In this document: positions 1 through 13,167 of the stretch, in pieces
How positions within the stretch are numbered: the first letter of the stretch is position 1
Layout: each line of letters opens with the position of its first letter
DNA from: Bifiguratus adelaidae
Lineage: Eukaryota > Mucoromycota > Endogonomycetes > Endogonales
NCBI GenBank assembly: GCA_002261195.1
Contig: MVBO01000003.1
Span: 154,143 to 218,142 of the forward strand
Reading direction: 5' to 3'
Length of the DNA: 64,000 bases
Translations under genes and position numbers: made by a program
The notes under the pieces: generated by a model
Database searches by the model: none
What the model was told of the DNA's origin: nothing
What the model saw: the letters and a program-made list of their open reading frames with translations, nothing else

Positions 1-326
1 TCGACGGTCAGTTTACGCACTGCGGACAGGTTATAGGTCACTCACGTTGGGAGTACTGCCTTTTTATCTGTGCCAGCTCTCCATAGCAAACACGGATTGA
101 AGCTCCTTGAGAGGCTGTCAGCGGTCTTCTGCAGTGTAGAGCGCGCAACATGATAAAAGAGCGCTTGCCGTTCAGACGGATAACCGTGAGAACGCGGGGA
201 GATTTCCAAATGGGGACCTTCAATTAATTCATTTAGGAGTCAATAATTTTCGCATCTGGCCATGGTTTGGTATAACGCCTCTGATGGATACCTACAACCT
301 CTCTACTGCTTGTACCCGTTTCACAT
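1..326. other. Downstream flank of the GH5 gene, no gene seen
   Basis: This stretch lies 3' of the minus-strand glucanase stop codon (327-329). The reading frames in it are short, and none resembles a family I know. It probably holds the glucanase 3' UTR and intergenic DNA. The left edge of the window may cut a neighbouring gene that I cannot see. Confidence 0.4.
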
Positions 327-1849
<1,523 letters not shown>

Positions 1850-1991
1850 GGTGACAATGGGCGCAAGTGCTTTGCGAGCTATTATAGACCAAACAGTCGT
1901 TCATGCAACGAATCAGGCATAGAAACATCTTCCCATTTTGGGAAGGGATTGTATGGAAGGTGCATCGATGAGGGCAATTTACAGTGACATT

Positions 1992-3061
1992 CTAATAGTA
2001 GCCTGCGCGAGCAAATGAGTCCTTGCCTTGCAATTTGTTCACGTCGAATTCTTCATATCTCGGATCTCCCACACTGTCCGTGTAATCAGTGAAATGATAC
2101 GTGTCTCGATAGGCATCGTTCTTTGCAAATGTGTAATTCTTGATTTGAGTTTGAGGAGGGGAGCGAGTCGATAGGCGATCATCGTCGCCATAGTATGAGT
2201 CTACATCTCGAGTACCAGAGTATGGTATATACGATTGCCTGGACTCGAGGGCAATGGAGTTGGATCTCTTTCCGCCTGGCGTGGACCGTCCATCGTACAC
2301 GGAATCAGAATCCATAAGTCGCATGCCGCTTTTGCGGAAGGTTGAACGCTCGCTCTCGTTCCGCTCAAAGGCGAACTTGGATTTGCGATTCCGAGCACAT
2401 AGCATGAAAAATGCGTTGGTCAGCACAATTGCCTCCACAATCAAAGCTGCAAAAATGTCGATAGCGTAAGTCTTGTAGTTGTTGGTCATGAAGTCAAAGG
2501 TGAGCTTGTAACAGCCAGGAAGAGTGGATTTGGTCGAGCAGTGAGAGGTAATGGCTGGATTGGATTGGGGATTCTCGTACCCGCAGCAGGTGAAGTCGTT
2601 TTGTACGTCGACACGGTACGTCTGGTCGTGCATAGCATTTTCCCAACTATTGAACAGATACGAGTTGACGTTTGCCGGTTCCGCTTGTATGATAAATAGT
2701 ACTCCGAGGGTGGCTTGCAAGGCGATAGTGAGAATGATGAAGATGACATAGGTGACTGTATATTTCTTGGAGACAAAACGGGTTCCTAGGAAACCCAGGA
2801 TGGATGTGAATAGGGCCAGTGCAGCAACGGCAAGAAATACTAAAAGATACTGCAAGTCAGTCATGTGGCCGTGCAATTCAGTCAAAGATACTTGCAGCTG
2901 TTTAAGGTAGATGGCATTACACTGTAGCCATATAACTTATGTGTAAGAAAAAGTACGCCAATGACGGCAAACCCTAACGCTAGCAGAACGAGAAGAGCAT
3001 TTGTAGCAATGATATAGCCGCGAGAGAACCTAGCACCATACATAGCCCACATCGTCAGCAT
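1992..3061 (-). CDS. Tetraspanin-like membrane protein with long cytosolic tail
   Basis: Four-helix membrane protein of about 332 residues in two exons (3061-2921 and 2849-1992; 71-bp intron). Helix 1 (YIIATNALLVLLALGFAVI) lies in exon 1. Helices 2 and 3 follow at the start of exon 2. A large extracellular loop then contains the tetraspanin signature CCG (about residue 135, in DFTCCGYENP) and further cysteines (SHC, PGC). Helix 4 comes before CARNRKSK. About 150 hydrophilic residues follow, rich in Ser, Tyr and Asp, ending ARAGYY. Tetraspanins organise membrane microdomains; some fungal ones act in polarised growth. The long tail is unusual, since most tetraspanin tails are very short. The ATG lies directly at a possible splice acceptor, so a non-coding first exon near 3120-3140 is likely. 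Confidence 0.75.
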
Positions 3062-4152
3062 CTATCTCAGCATGCCGGCTATACCAGACTCGTGCTTGAC
3101 GTCCAAACTTACCTAGCCCAACAACCGGCCATGGTGTGAAAGGTTTACCGATATAAGTAAAAGAGGACGAAAACCGGTTTACCAGAAACCAAACATGCAA
3201 CTTGTAACAAACAGCCAGCTGCTCTTAATCACCACCTGCTACTAGACCACCCGTTGCGATAGCTCAAAAGTTCAACGACCAGCGGAGCGAGAAAAGAAAA
3301 AGATGGTTACAAGCGACATCCGTGCTTTTGCATGTGCGCTAAAATAAACAGAGAGTAGCACGTGTGTAACACCCCTCTTTCTTACTGTTCGTTTGGGCCA
3401 CCCTGTTCCTAGTGTGAGTGCATTCGGGATGAAGCGAACCAGTGGATAACAGGTGCGCTAGCGGGTTAAATCGGTTGAGTGATTGGTGGGACGAAGATTG
3501 GGTTATTCCATGTACGGTATTATGGCCTTGTGCAAGTGTTTCATGAGCGGTAACAAAATGGAACTATCGATGCTGAAACATATGGTAAAGATCTGGCTGC
3601 AGGGGAGAAGTTTGTCCGTGGGAGTGTTTTGGTCCGCGTTATCTGGGAAAGAGACCCTGATTTGTATGTAGAACGACGGCACGTGTGTAGAACAGGGTGT
3701 CACGGGCGCGCGCTCCGAAATTGTCCATGGCTTTATCTGCTATAAAGGCACAACTCATGATATATAGCCGATGTACGCGTCTAATGTAGTGGGATCCATC
3801 TGATAACGCCTTGTTATGTTCACTTGCTCGAGCATGTAGGCTTGTATGGATTGCTTGGTGACTAATCTGAACAAACTTCAGGCGGCCATGTCCCTGCCAT
3901 GAGTTGTATTGTTAAAGCATGCGAACTGATGCCGCGTGCAGCGCAAAATACCGGCTCCCGAGGACCCATTCTCCGTGGCAGTCTTCTTGCGCGAAGAACG
4001 CACACATCACGTTGCCGGACTCATAGACGGATTTTGGGTTAGGGTCGTGCTTTGTTAGGTCTCCTCTAGGATTTCATCCCAATTTGAAAGTCATCTAGCT
4101 GACCCCTACCCTCCAGCTTCATCACGCTCGGTCATCACCTCGACTTGTCGCG
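3062..4152. other. Long intergenic region between divergent tetraspanin and coronin genes
   Basis: About 1.1 kb without a convincing coding region. Both neighbours are transcribed away from it, so it should hold two promoters and 5' UTRs. A probable 5' UTR intron of the tetraspanin gene (donor GTAAGT) lies near 3070-3113. A TATAAAGG sequence at about 3741 is over 400 bp from the coronin start and may be fortuitous. Two frames of about 60 codons (3483-3703) face each other across the same bases and resemble nothing. Confidence 0.4.
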
Positions 4153-6213
4153 ATGTCTCGCTTTGTTCGCGCCTCCAAGTACAGGTAAGCACGTTGCGCA
4201 ATGCAACGCTATCTTGTTCCAAGACTTAGAACTCATATGCGCACCGTTCTATTTCAGGCACGTCTACGGTACTAGTGCCAAGAGAGAGAACTGCTACGAT
4301 AACCTTCGAGTTTCCGCCAATGCTTGGGACACAAACTTGGTTTCTGTCAACCCCGTAAGTAGGCAATCTCGAGATTCTGAGCGAACGCTTGAGGCTGCGC
4401 GCAGTGGCCTCGCATTTTCCCAGCGCTTAGTTTAGTATTCGGACTGAACCACTCGTAGCTCTTCATCTCGGTGAACTGGAATTCTGGAGGTGGAGGCACC
4501 TTCGCTGTCATTCCACACAAGCAAGTTGGTATGTTGGCATGCGCCGAATGGTACGCATAAGGCAGGAGAGCTGAGCATAGCGATGGTACAGGTAAACTTC
4601 CCGATAACTATCCCCTCTATCGGGGTCACACCGCCGCTGTCCTGGACACAGACTTCAATCCTTTCAACGACTATGTGGTCGCATCCGGTGCCGAGGACTC
4701 AAAGGTTATGGTATGGACCGTACCCGAAGAGTACCCGGAAGATCTTGAGCAGGTAGAACCTGTGCTTAAATTGAACGGACATGGCAGGTACGCCGCGAGT
4801 TTTGGTACGTTGCAGCAGATCTAATTCTGCATATCCATTGCAGAAAAGTTGGTCAGGTGTCTTTCCACCCGGTTGCCGAGAATGTCCTTGCTTCGACTAG
4901 CACTGACCTAACCATCAAGCTCTGGGACATTGAGAAGGGTATGGAGAAGCAGACTGTTCTAGGTCATACGGAGATCATCCAATCCTTGTCTTGGAATTAC
5001 AATGGCAGTCTAATGGTTACCACTTGCCGAGATAAAAAGCTGCGCATTTTGGACTTGCGAGCCGGCAAGGTCGTGCAGGAGGGTGCAGGCCATCAGGGAA
5101 TCAAGGGTTCTCGCGCCGTGTGGTTGGGCGACACGGATCGCATCGTGACCACTGGCTTCTCCCGCATGTCGGATCGTCAATTGAATCTCTGGGATGCCGG
5201 TGATTTCGGAAAGCCTATTAAGTCTGAATTTTTGGACACCAGCGCTGGCATCATTATGCCCTTCTACGACGCTGATACAAAGATGTTGTACCTTGCTGGT
5301 AAAGGGTAGGTAGCTTAGATTGGTCTTGAGCGATTCACTAATGACGAGCATCAGAGATGGCAACATTCGATACTATGAATACGAGAACGACGAACTATTC
5401 TTCCTATCAGAATTCAAATCTGGCGAGCCGCAACGTGGCATTGGATTTTTGCCGAAGCGAGCGGTGAATGTCAGCGAATGCGAGGTAGCCAGAGCTTACA
5501 AGGTGTCCAGCAACATCATTGAGCCCATCAGCTTCACGGTTCCAAGAAAGGTAAGGCAATATGCAATGTCAAAGCAAATAGCTCATGCATGTCATTTCAG
5601 TCGGACGCGTTCCAAGCTGATATTTTCCCTCCTGCCATCTCGGACGAACCAGCGCTCACAGCTGATGCTTGGTTTGCCGGTGAAAACGCCCATCCAAAGA
5701 CGATCGATCTTGAATCCGGCTTCACCGTCAAGGCCAAGAAGGAGTTCGTCACCTCGCAGCCCGCAGAAGCTGCAGCTCCCGCCGCCGCCACTGAGCCCGC
5801 CAGCGACAAAGTATCCGATGCAAAGACCGAACGGGAGGTACGTAGCTGTGATGCTCAACATCCACCAAATGATTAATGCTTCCCTACAGTATCAGAACAA
5901 ATACCACGAACTACAACAGGAAAACGCGGATCTCAAAAATCAAGTAACCCAGCGCGATGTCAAGATTCGCGTGCTGGAAGTCGAGCTCGAAAGACTAAAA
6001 GCAGCCATGGCAGAGACCAGTCTTAGGGAAAGCTCTGCAAGTGCTCCAGTGGATAAGACAACCGCCTCGGAAAGCACCTCTACCGAAACAAATGCTCTGG
6101 AAGACAAGGACAGTCAAACTGAACCAGCCATTGAGCCCGTAGAGACTGCGACAACTGCTGAGTCTGCAGAAAGCAAGAAGGAATCTAATGATGCTTCACA
6201 GACGACTGTATGA
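4153..6213 (+). CDS. CRN1: Coronin, WD40 actin-binding protein
   Basis: Coronin binds F-actin and regulates Arp2/3-dependent branching at cortical patches. The start ATG gives MSRFVRASKYR and joins across a 73-bp intron (4185-4257) to HVYGTSAKRENCYDNLRVS, the classic coronin N-terminus. Further exons give VNWNSGGGGTFAVIP, GHTAAVLDTDFNPFNDY, the WD units ending IKLWDIEKG and LNLWDAGDFG, and then RYYEYENDELFFL. The conserved post-propeller block (PRKSDAFQADIFPP) follows, then an acidic, Ala/Pro-rich unique region. The last about 110 residues hold a heptad-patterned coiled coil (YQNKYHELQQENADLKNQV) for trimerisation. About seven introns, all canonical and in frame. No odd features; the next gene (BRO1) starts 158 bp downstream on the same strand. 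Confidence 0.95.
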
Positions 6214-6371
6214 ATAATATGCAAATGATACATTTTGGACGGCCCCACCCTTTTCTTTTACCCCGAGACTGCTCTTGCACCTTTTGTGTTCGCTGTCACA
6301 GGCCAAGACGTTTGTCCATTGGTAGGCTTCACTGAAAGCAAAAGTAGTATCTGCACTTGTACAGCATTGTG

Positions 6372-9300
6372 ATGGCGAGCCCACAGTCGCCCGCTATCTA
6401 CGTTCCCACCAAACGGACGGATGAAGTCGACTGGACCACGCCCCTAAAACGTTACATTGCGGCTGTATACCAGGACGATCCGGAAAAGTATGCTGAAGAA
6501 GCGGCAACGCTCAATAGACTTCGGCAAGATACCCGGGGCGCTGGAATGGATATCACTGGACGCGACTTGCTGTACCGATATTACGGTCAACTGGAGCTTT
6601 TGGACCTTCGCTTTCCGGTAGATGAGAACCATATAAAGATCTCATTTACTTGGTAAGAGGCTCGCCTAAGCCTGTCTATGACTTTGACTAACACGATTTG
6701 CTTAGGTACGATGCCTTTACCAACAGACCTACCTCACAATATTCCTTGGCATTTGAAAAGGCGAGCGTCATCTTTAATATAGCCGCGACACTCTCGGCCG
6801 TGGCTGCAACTCAAAATCGAGGGGAACCAGAGGGGCGAAAACGGGCCTTCAATTTCTTCCAAGCGGCTGCTGGAATGTTTTCGTACATCAATGACAACTT
6901 TCTGCACGCGCCATCGCAGGATTTGGGTAGAGAAACTGTCAAGTTACTGGTCGATCTTATGTTGGCACAAGCGCAGGAATGCTTCGTGGAGAATAGTATT
7001 CGTGAGAACAAGAAGGATGCACTGATCGCTAAACTTGCGAGTCACGCTGCCTATGTTTACGGTACTTGCGTCGATGGGATTCAGGATGCGTTAAACAAGG
7101 GCTTGCTGGACCGCAGCTGGTTGCTCGTATGTCAGGTAATGGATGACGATCCGTGCGCTCAATATGACATGTCCACTGAATGGTCGATTTCAGATCAAAA
7201 ACAAGTACTTTCAAGCCATGTCCCAGCGTCATCGAGCCATGGCTTCTACCGGGGAGGGCAAGTACGGTGAAGGTGTCGCCCGTTATCAGATAGCGGAGAC
7301 GCATGCCAAGGAGGCATCCAAGTTAGCTCAACAGCTCAACGGCTCGTTCTCGCATGCCACGACCCCTACTCTTCCGCCCGACACTGCCACCGCTCTAACA
7401 GAGATCACAAAAGCCTATCTGGCGGTTTGTACTGAAGAAAAGAACACGGCAGTCAAGGACAATGATATCATCTATCACGAACCTGTTCCGAACGAAGGAG
7501 TGATCAAGCCGGTCGAAAAGACGAGCGCTGTCAAGACGGTGCCCATCTCCGACCTGTACGGCCAAAGCGAAGTTCAAAAGATTATCGGACCGGATATCTT
7601 TAATCGCCTGATTCCGCTGTCTGTGCACGAATCGTCCTCCATGTATTCGGAAGAGAAGGCAAAACTTGTTCGAGCCGAAGCTGAAAAATGTGATATTGCC
7701 AATGCAGAGCTCCAGGCTTCCTTGGATTACATGCATCTTCCGGAAGCGCTCAACAAATTTCGCGGTGGTGCCGACGGGCGAATGGCTGAACGGAGCTTGG
7801 ACGAATTGGCCATCCCCACCGTCGAGGTACGACAATGGGCTGAGCAGATCAAGGCTGAGGAGGAAGGCTCTAACGCAGTTTACGAGCTCTTGGAGAACCG
7901 AGATGGTATGCGTGCACGTGTTGCTGAACTGCTGGATAAAGCTTCTATGGCCCTGGATGAGGAAATGAGAGCATGCGAGAATATGAGGGTAGGTTTGCAT
8001 CTGTTCGTTCTTTTTGCATATATTGACATGTCGGGTGCAGGTGAAATATGGAGAGCAATGGGCGCAACCTCCCTCGTCGCAATTCACGGCGGCTTTTCGG
8101 CATGACCTGAGAAATCATCGCGAATCTCTGGAAAAAGCAACGCAGAGCGATCGGTCGATCAGTCAAAAATACGACCAAAATGCGCGTGACATCTCGATTC
8201 TACGTGGAGGACCGAACGGAGACGATCTTGGACGTGTCTTTGTGGAGGCTGTAATTGAACCCACTAGTGACGATACTGCAAAGGCGACGCAGAATCTCCT
8301 GGACATCGAAATTGACACCGGCTTGGAAACAGAAAGCATGGAGCGCAAGATCAAGGATATAGAGAACATCTTGGACAAGCTTCGCAAGGCGAAAAAGGAA
8401 CGAATCGATACCCTTCAGGATCTGAAAGAAAAGACGCATCAAGACGATATCTCTCATCTACTGTTGATCAACAAGATGAAAACAAACATTGAGCCCCAAT
8501 TGTTCGCATCCGAGCTCGAAAAATTCCGACCCCACCAATCGCGTATTGCTCAAACAATCCATTACCAACAGCAGATCTTGCAAGAGCTTACAGCGGCCTT
8601 TAAAGGATTGATGTCTGGAAACGAAGTGAAGAAGGTCCAGTCAAAGTGGGATGCCGCTGAGCGAAGGCAGAAAGCGGTCATTAGTAGGATGAATAGAGCC
8701 AAGGAGAATTATCATGAAGTGAGATTGGCTGCCAGGTAAGGAGGATATTTGCGTCCCTTGTGGAACAAATGCTGAAACAAATCACAGTAAGGGCTTGCAA
8801 TTCTATTCCGACTTGGCTGATCTCGCTGAATCGCTCAATTCAAATGTCCGCTCGTTTGTGATTAAGCGAGCGGAAGAACGTGAAGATATTGTTCGCAACA
8901 TTGAACGCAACCGAAGTGCAAGGGAATCCGAGCTCCTCAAGGAACAGCTCAGCAGGTACGGAGGTCAACCGTCGTCTGAAGCACCTCCACGGCCACCGCG
9001 ATCCTCGACGGACGGAATGGATAATCTCAACAATTTGACGCGAAACATGTCTATTGGGCCCAATAGCGGGTATTCGCAATTTGAAGGTCTTGAAGCTTAC
9101 AGCGCCAGCCAGCGACCACCAGGCCCGCCAAGGCAAGGTTCATATGGCCCGTCCGCGCCTCCAAGTCAGCCAGCTTATTCTGCTGGTGGCTTGTCAACGC
9201 CGCCCGCGGGCAGTTGGACATCACCTGGAGTATCCGCGCCGCCGCTTCCATTACCGCAAACAAGTCCATCTTACGCGCAAAGCTACACTCACCCAACGCC

Positions 9301-9988
9301 TCCGCAACCATCGCGACCTCCAATGCCTCCAATACCGCCATATGCACCGCATGCTGCTCCACCACTGCCTGCTCCAGCGATGCCTCCTCATCCACCACAA
9401 CCTCCACAGCAAATATCAACAAGACCCCCAGCCCCACCAGGACCTCATGGCTACTCGGAGCCACCTCCACCCTCTCCATATGGGCAATCCTATCCGTCAA
9501 CCTCGGAAGCAAGCAGAAGAGACTCATACCAGGGATCGTACCAATGGTCACATGGACCATCGACACCGGGTCAGCCGGGTCCCGCAAACCCGTCAGGCTA
9601 TTCAAATCCAGCCCCGAGCCAATCGTACGCTGGCGACTACTCTCGCTACGCAGCACCGCGACCTCCGACCTACGGACCGGGATCCTATGGAGCTCAACCC
9701 CCAATGGGCCCGCAGCGACACAATTCTGGTCCATACGGCTACAACGCTGGTGCATCCCAAGGTCCACCACCCCCACCTCCTCCAGGTCATCGAGCACCAC
9801 CTCCACCAGGCCAAGGACCACCCCGACCTCCGGCAGGTCCCCCCGGCCCCCCTGCTCCCCCGGGTGGACATTATAATTACTCTGCTAATGCTTACAGTGG
9901 TCCTCAATCCTATAGTTACGGCAACTATCCTCCAAATCCTCAGAAATCCTATCCTTCACAATGGGATCAAGGTTCATTGTTGGATTAA
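6372..9988 (+). CDS. BRO1: BRO1/ALIX-type ESCRT-associated protein
   Basis: Adaptor of about 1,130 residues for ESCRT-III and ubiquitinated cargo at endosomes; Bro1 also recruits the deubiquitinase Doa4 in yeast. The N-terminus (IYVPTKRTDEVDW, then LNRLRQDTRGAG and GRDLLYRYYGQLELLDLRFP) is the BRO1 domain in the Bro1 version rather than the Rim20/PalA version. The middle third (about residues 370-750) is a helical V domain with many heptads, including the block ending GLQFYSDLADLAESL. The last about 350 residues are Pro/Gln/Tyr/Gly-rich with PPPPPPPG-like runs, as in ALIX tails. Four short introns start near 6653, 7137, 7988 and 8736, each restoring frame. The ATG at 6372 is the first in frame with the conserved N-terminus. 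SGD1 begins only 56 bp after the stop. Confidence 0.93.
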
Positions 9989-10044
9989 GAATATATTTCT
10001 TTTTGTTTTCGTTGAGTCCTCGGCTCTTTTGAACCTTTTAATTC

Positions 10045-13000
10045 ATGGCTCATGGACATCGTGCGCGGCATCGTGGACCCCTCGAGAAGCGTAAGGGACC
10101 TAGTATTCCCTCTGAACTGCTTGAAAAGGTAGAGAATGGTAAGCGCTCATCCTGCACGCGATACCTGGTGACGGCTTTCTGATCTGCATTGACAGGCGAA
10201 GGCGACGATCGTCACTTTGCGGCGAGATTCAGCAACCGCGCTCAGACTCGCAAGGACATACGGAAACAACAGCGGCAGGATAAGAAGAAACGGCGCATGC
10301 CGGTTCCAAAAGCGATGCGACCGGACCATGCCAGCCTCCAATCCAAGCCATCCAAACCGGATGTTCCAAAGGGGCAAAAGCGCAAGGCCAAGGAGCTAGA
10401 CGATGATGCAGAACCCGTCAAGAAGCATCTGGATCACGGTGCATTGGAAAGACTTTCTAAAGCTCAACCTGGCTTTTATTCTCTTCTCAAATCGTCTCAT
10501 CTTCTTGCCGCCGATTCACCCGAGTCTGCATTAAGCGAAGCAGCCATTCGTGAAGATGACCGAGCCATTGCATTATACGAACGCAAACTTGGCTTGAACC
10601 GTAAGAAGAAGAGCGGGTCTGCCAAGATTGGCAAAGGTTTTGAGGATGAAGGGTTGCTCGAGTTGCTGGAAGGATTGGAGGAAAGACATCCCGCCGAAAA
10701 GCGCGAAACGCCATCTAAGATGACGGAAGAGGACGAGAGTTATCCTGAAGATGCTTCAGACACTGATGACATGCATGGTATTCTGGACGGTTTGGAAAAT
10801 GATAGTGAAAACGACTATGAAGACGAAGAGGAGGAGGAGGAGGAGGAGGAGGAGGAGGAGATGCCAAATACAGATTCGGACGAGCAGGATAATGAGGAAG
10901 CTCTAGCCAGCGACGAAGAGGGCATGTCGGCCGAGTCCTCGGATGAATTAGACAACGCGGAGGATCAGGAGGATTCCGCGGAAGAGGAAGAGGATACTAT
11001 CAGCAAAGCCAAAGCTGCAAAAACAGCGTCAGAAATGACGAAGCCGGCAGCTGTCTCCAAATATGTACCACCGCATCTAAGAGCGAAAACGGACCAAAGG
11101 AGCGAGAGTCAGATTCGCCTGCAGCGAACACTTCAAGGATTGTTTAACAAGCTCAGCGAGAGCAACCTGGAGAGTATTCTGATGGACATTGAGCAATGCT
11201 ACCGCAATTACCCCCGAAACGGTGAGTGTGAATGCTGCATTCATGGCGGGCCCTGATTGCTTTTCAGATGTCACTTCTACGATCACCAATATCATCCTCA
11301 CCACCATATCTCAAAGGTCGAACCTCTTGGATTCCTTTGTTCTGCTATACGGAACAATTGTTGCGGCCTTATACAGACTTGTCGGCATTGACTTTGGTAA
11401 GATGTTGTACTCCGCTCTAAACTTGACTGACCCTTTAAGGATAGCTGCTCATTTTGTCCAGACTCTGTCCGAGCAATATGAGAAGAACTATGTTGGACAG
11501 AAGGCGGCATCTCCATTAGACATGGCCCAAGAAGAAGGACCACCTGGGGCCAAGGAAGCACGAAACCTCATGACGCTGGTATCTGAACTTTACAATTTTG
11601 AGGTGATCTCTTGCATTCTGGTCTACGACTTTGTGAGAGAATTGATCACGGATCTGGATGAATTCGCGGTAGATCTGTTATTGCGTATCCTTCGAGGTAT
11701 TTCAGAGACAACCTATACGCTGTTCTTTCATTTATCATCGCGTTGCCTTTTCATCACAGTTTCTGGCCCTCAATTGCGCACGGACGATCCAACAGCGCTT
11801 AAAGATATCATTCAGAGTATACAGGAAACAACAGCCAAGCGGTCACAACAATCTCTTAGGTAAGCTACGTCAATGCTATCCTGGTGGTTGACCTGTTAAT
11901 TTCCATGTACAGCTCGAGGCACAAATTCATGTTGGAAACCATCGTCAACCTCAAGAATAACCGACTAAAGTCATCCAAGCAAACAGCTGCTGGTGTCGCA
12001 GATCGGGAACTCGTCACAAAGATGAAAAAATTTCTTTCAGGCATGGAGAAGAAGCATTCCACAAAGACTGCTGAGGCATTACGCGTATCGCTGCAGGACA
12101 TACGGAGCATCGAGTCCAAGGGTAAATCTTTTTTCTGCATTGCTGGGCACATTCACATTACTGGGGCTAGGCCGATGGTGGCTCGTGGGTGCATCATGGC
12201 GAGATAATATGGTTGGATCGGAGTCCAAGCATACCACTAATGTTCTCGATGAGGCTTCGAACAATGCCACGGAAGCATTGTTTGCACTCGCAAGAAAGCA
12301 GGGAATGAATACGGAGATTCGAAGAAACATTTTTGTCGTTATTATGAGCAGTGAGGTATGTGTAAAGCTGCGTTTAAGCGTATAGAGCTCACTAATGTCC
12401 TGAATAGGATTACGTCGATGCGGTCCAAAAGCTGTGGAAGTTGCGCATGACGGAAGTGCAGCAACGGGAAATAGCCCGAGTATTATTGCATTGCTGCGGA
12501 AACGTAAGTCAGGAACCCTTGAATGCCTCGGACACTCAATGGCGCCCCTACAGGAAAAGACTTACAATGCCTTTTACGCTCTCATCGCCAACAGACTTTG
12601 TGCCGACAATCATTCCTTCAAAATCACGTTTCAATATTGCTTGTGGGATTTCCTCCGAGAGATGGGCGAAAGCGACGTGGGAGGTTTTGAGAAAACCAAA
12701 TCGACCGCCTTCGATGGCACAGTGTCCCTTCGACGCAGCGTCAATCTCGCCAAGTTTTACGCTTTTCTGATTGCAGAGCACGCCCTGTCTCTAGTCATTC
12801 TAAAATCCGTCACCTTCACCACCCTTCAACGACCCGCTCAATCCTTCTTCCAAGTCTTCTTCGCCAATGTCATCATCAATTCGCAATCGACTTCTCGCGA
12901 TAATAAGCGAAATGCGCAAGCACTAGCCGATATCATTGCCAATATAGCAACACTTCCAACCTTGGCCCAAGGCATCGCCTTCTTTTTGCATCATTTCGTC

Positions 13001-13117
13001 CGCAAGGCCGAGTTCCTCGCGGATGCAAACGAGCAAGATCGTGATCTCGTGGCCTGGGGCTGCGGCATCATCAAAAAAACCATCCAATCCTACTCTTCCG
13101 TACAGACATGCCTGTAG
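10045..13117 (+). CDS. SGD1: Nucleolar MIF4G/MA3 protein SGD1 (NOM1 family)
   Basis: SGD1/NOM1 is a nucleolar factor for 18S rRNA and 40S subunit formation that works with the helicase Fal1. The first exon gives MAHGHRARHRGPLEKRKG; a short intron then leads to a Lys/Arg-rich segment with likely nuclear/nucleolar signals. An acidic region follows, with an uninterrupted run of GAG codons (10828-10860), then VPPHLRAK, the MIF4G helical repeats (LFNKLSESNLESILMDIEQ; ELYNFEVISCILVYDFVREL; DLDEFAVDLLLRILR) and an MA3 domain (NIFVVIMSSEDYVDAVQKL; FKITFQYCLWDFLREMGE). At least five introns are needed; all boundaries I tried are GT..AG. The order basic-acidic-MIF4G-MA3 matches the family. It is the last gene of a three-gene same-strand run and its 3' end faces the minus-strand lectin gene 50 bp away. 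Confidence 0.9.
10828..10860 (+). repeat. (GAG)11 trinucleotide tract inside SGD1
   Basis: Eleven perfect GAG units encode a poly-glutamate run in the acidic region of SGD1. Acidic runs are common in nucleolar proteins; a perfect codon repeat of this kind is expected to vary in length between isolates. Confidence 0.85.
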
Positions 13118-13167
13118 AAAGCACGCTAATAAAAGCATTTTATCCTCTATGTCGCTACAAGGCCTCT

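Noticed and set aside
3483-3703. Small overlapping frames between tetraspanin and coronin
   Set aside because: Opposite-strand frames of about 60 codons, no motif, typical of random intergenic sequence.
7395-8087. 230-codon antisense frame inside BRO1
   Set aside because: Cys/His-rich by chance as the shadow of the V-domain codons; no start context or motif pattern of a zinc protein.
9051-9821. Open frames on both strands across the BRO1 proline-rich tail
   Set aside because: The biased Pro/Gln/Tyr codons keep several frames open; only the BRO1 frame continues a conserved domain and ends sensibly.
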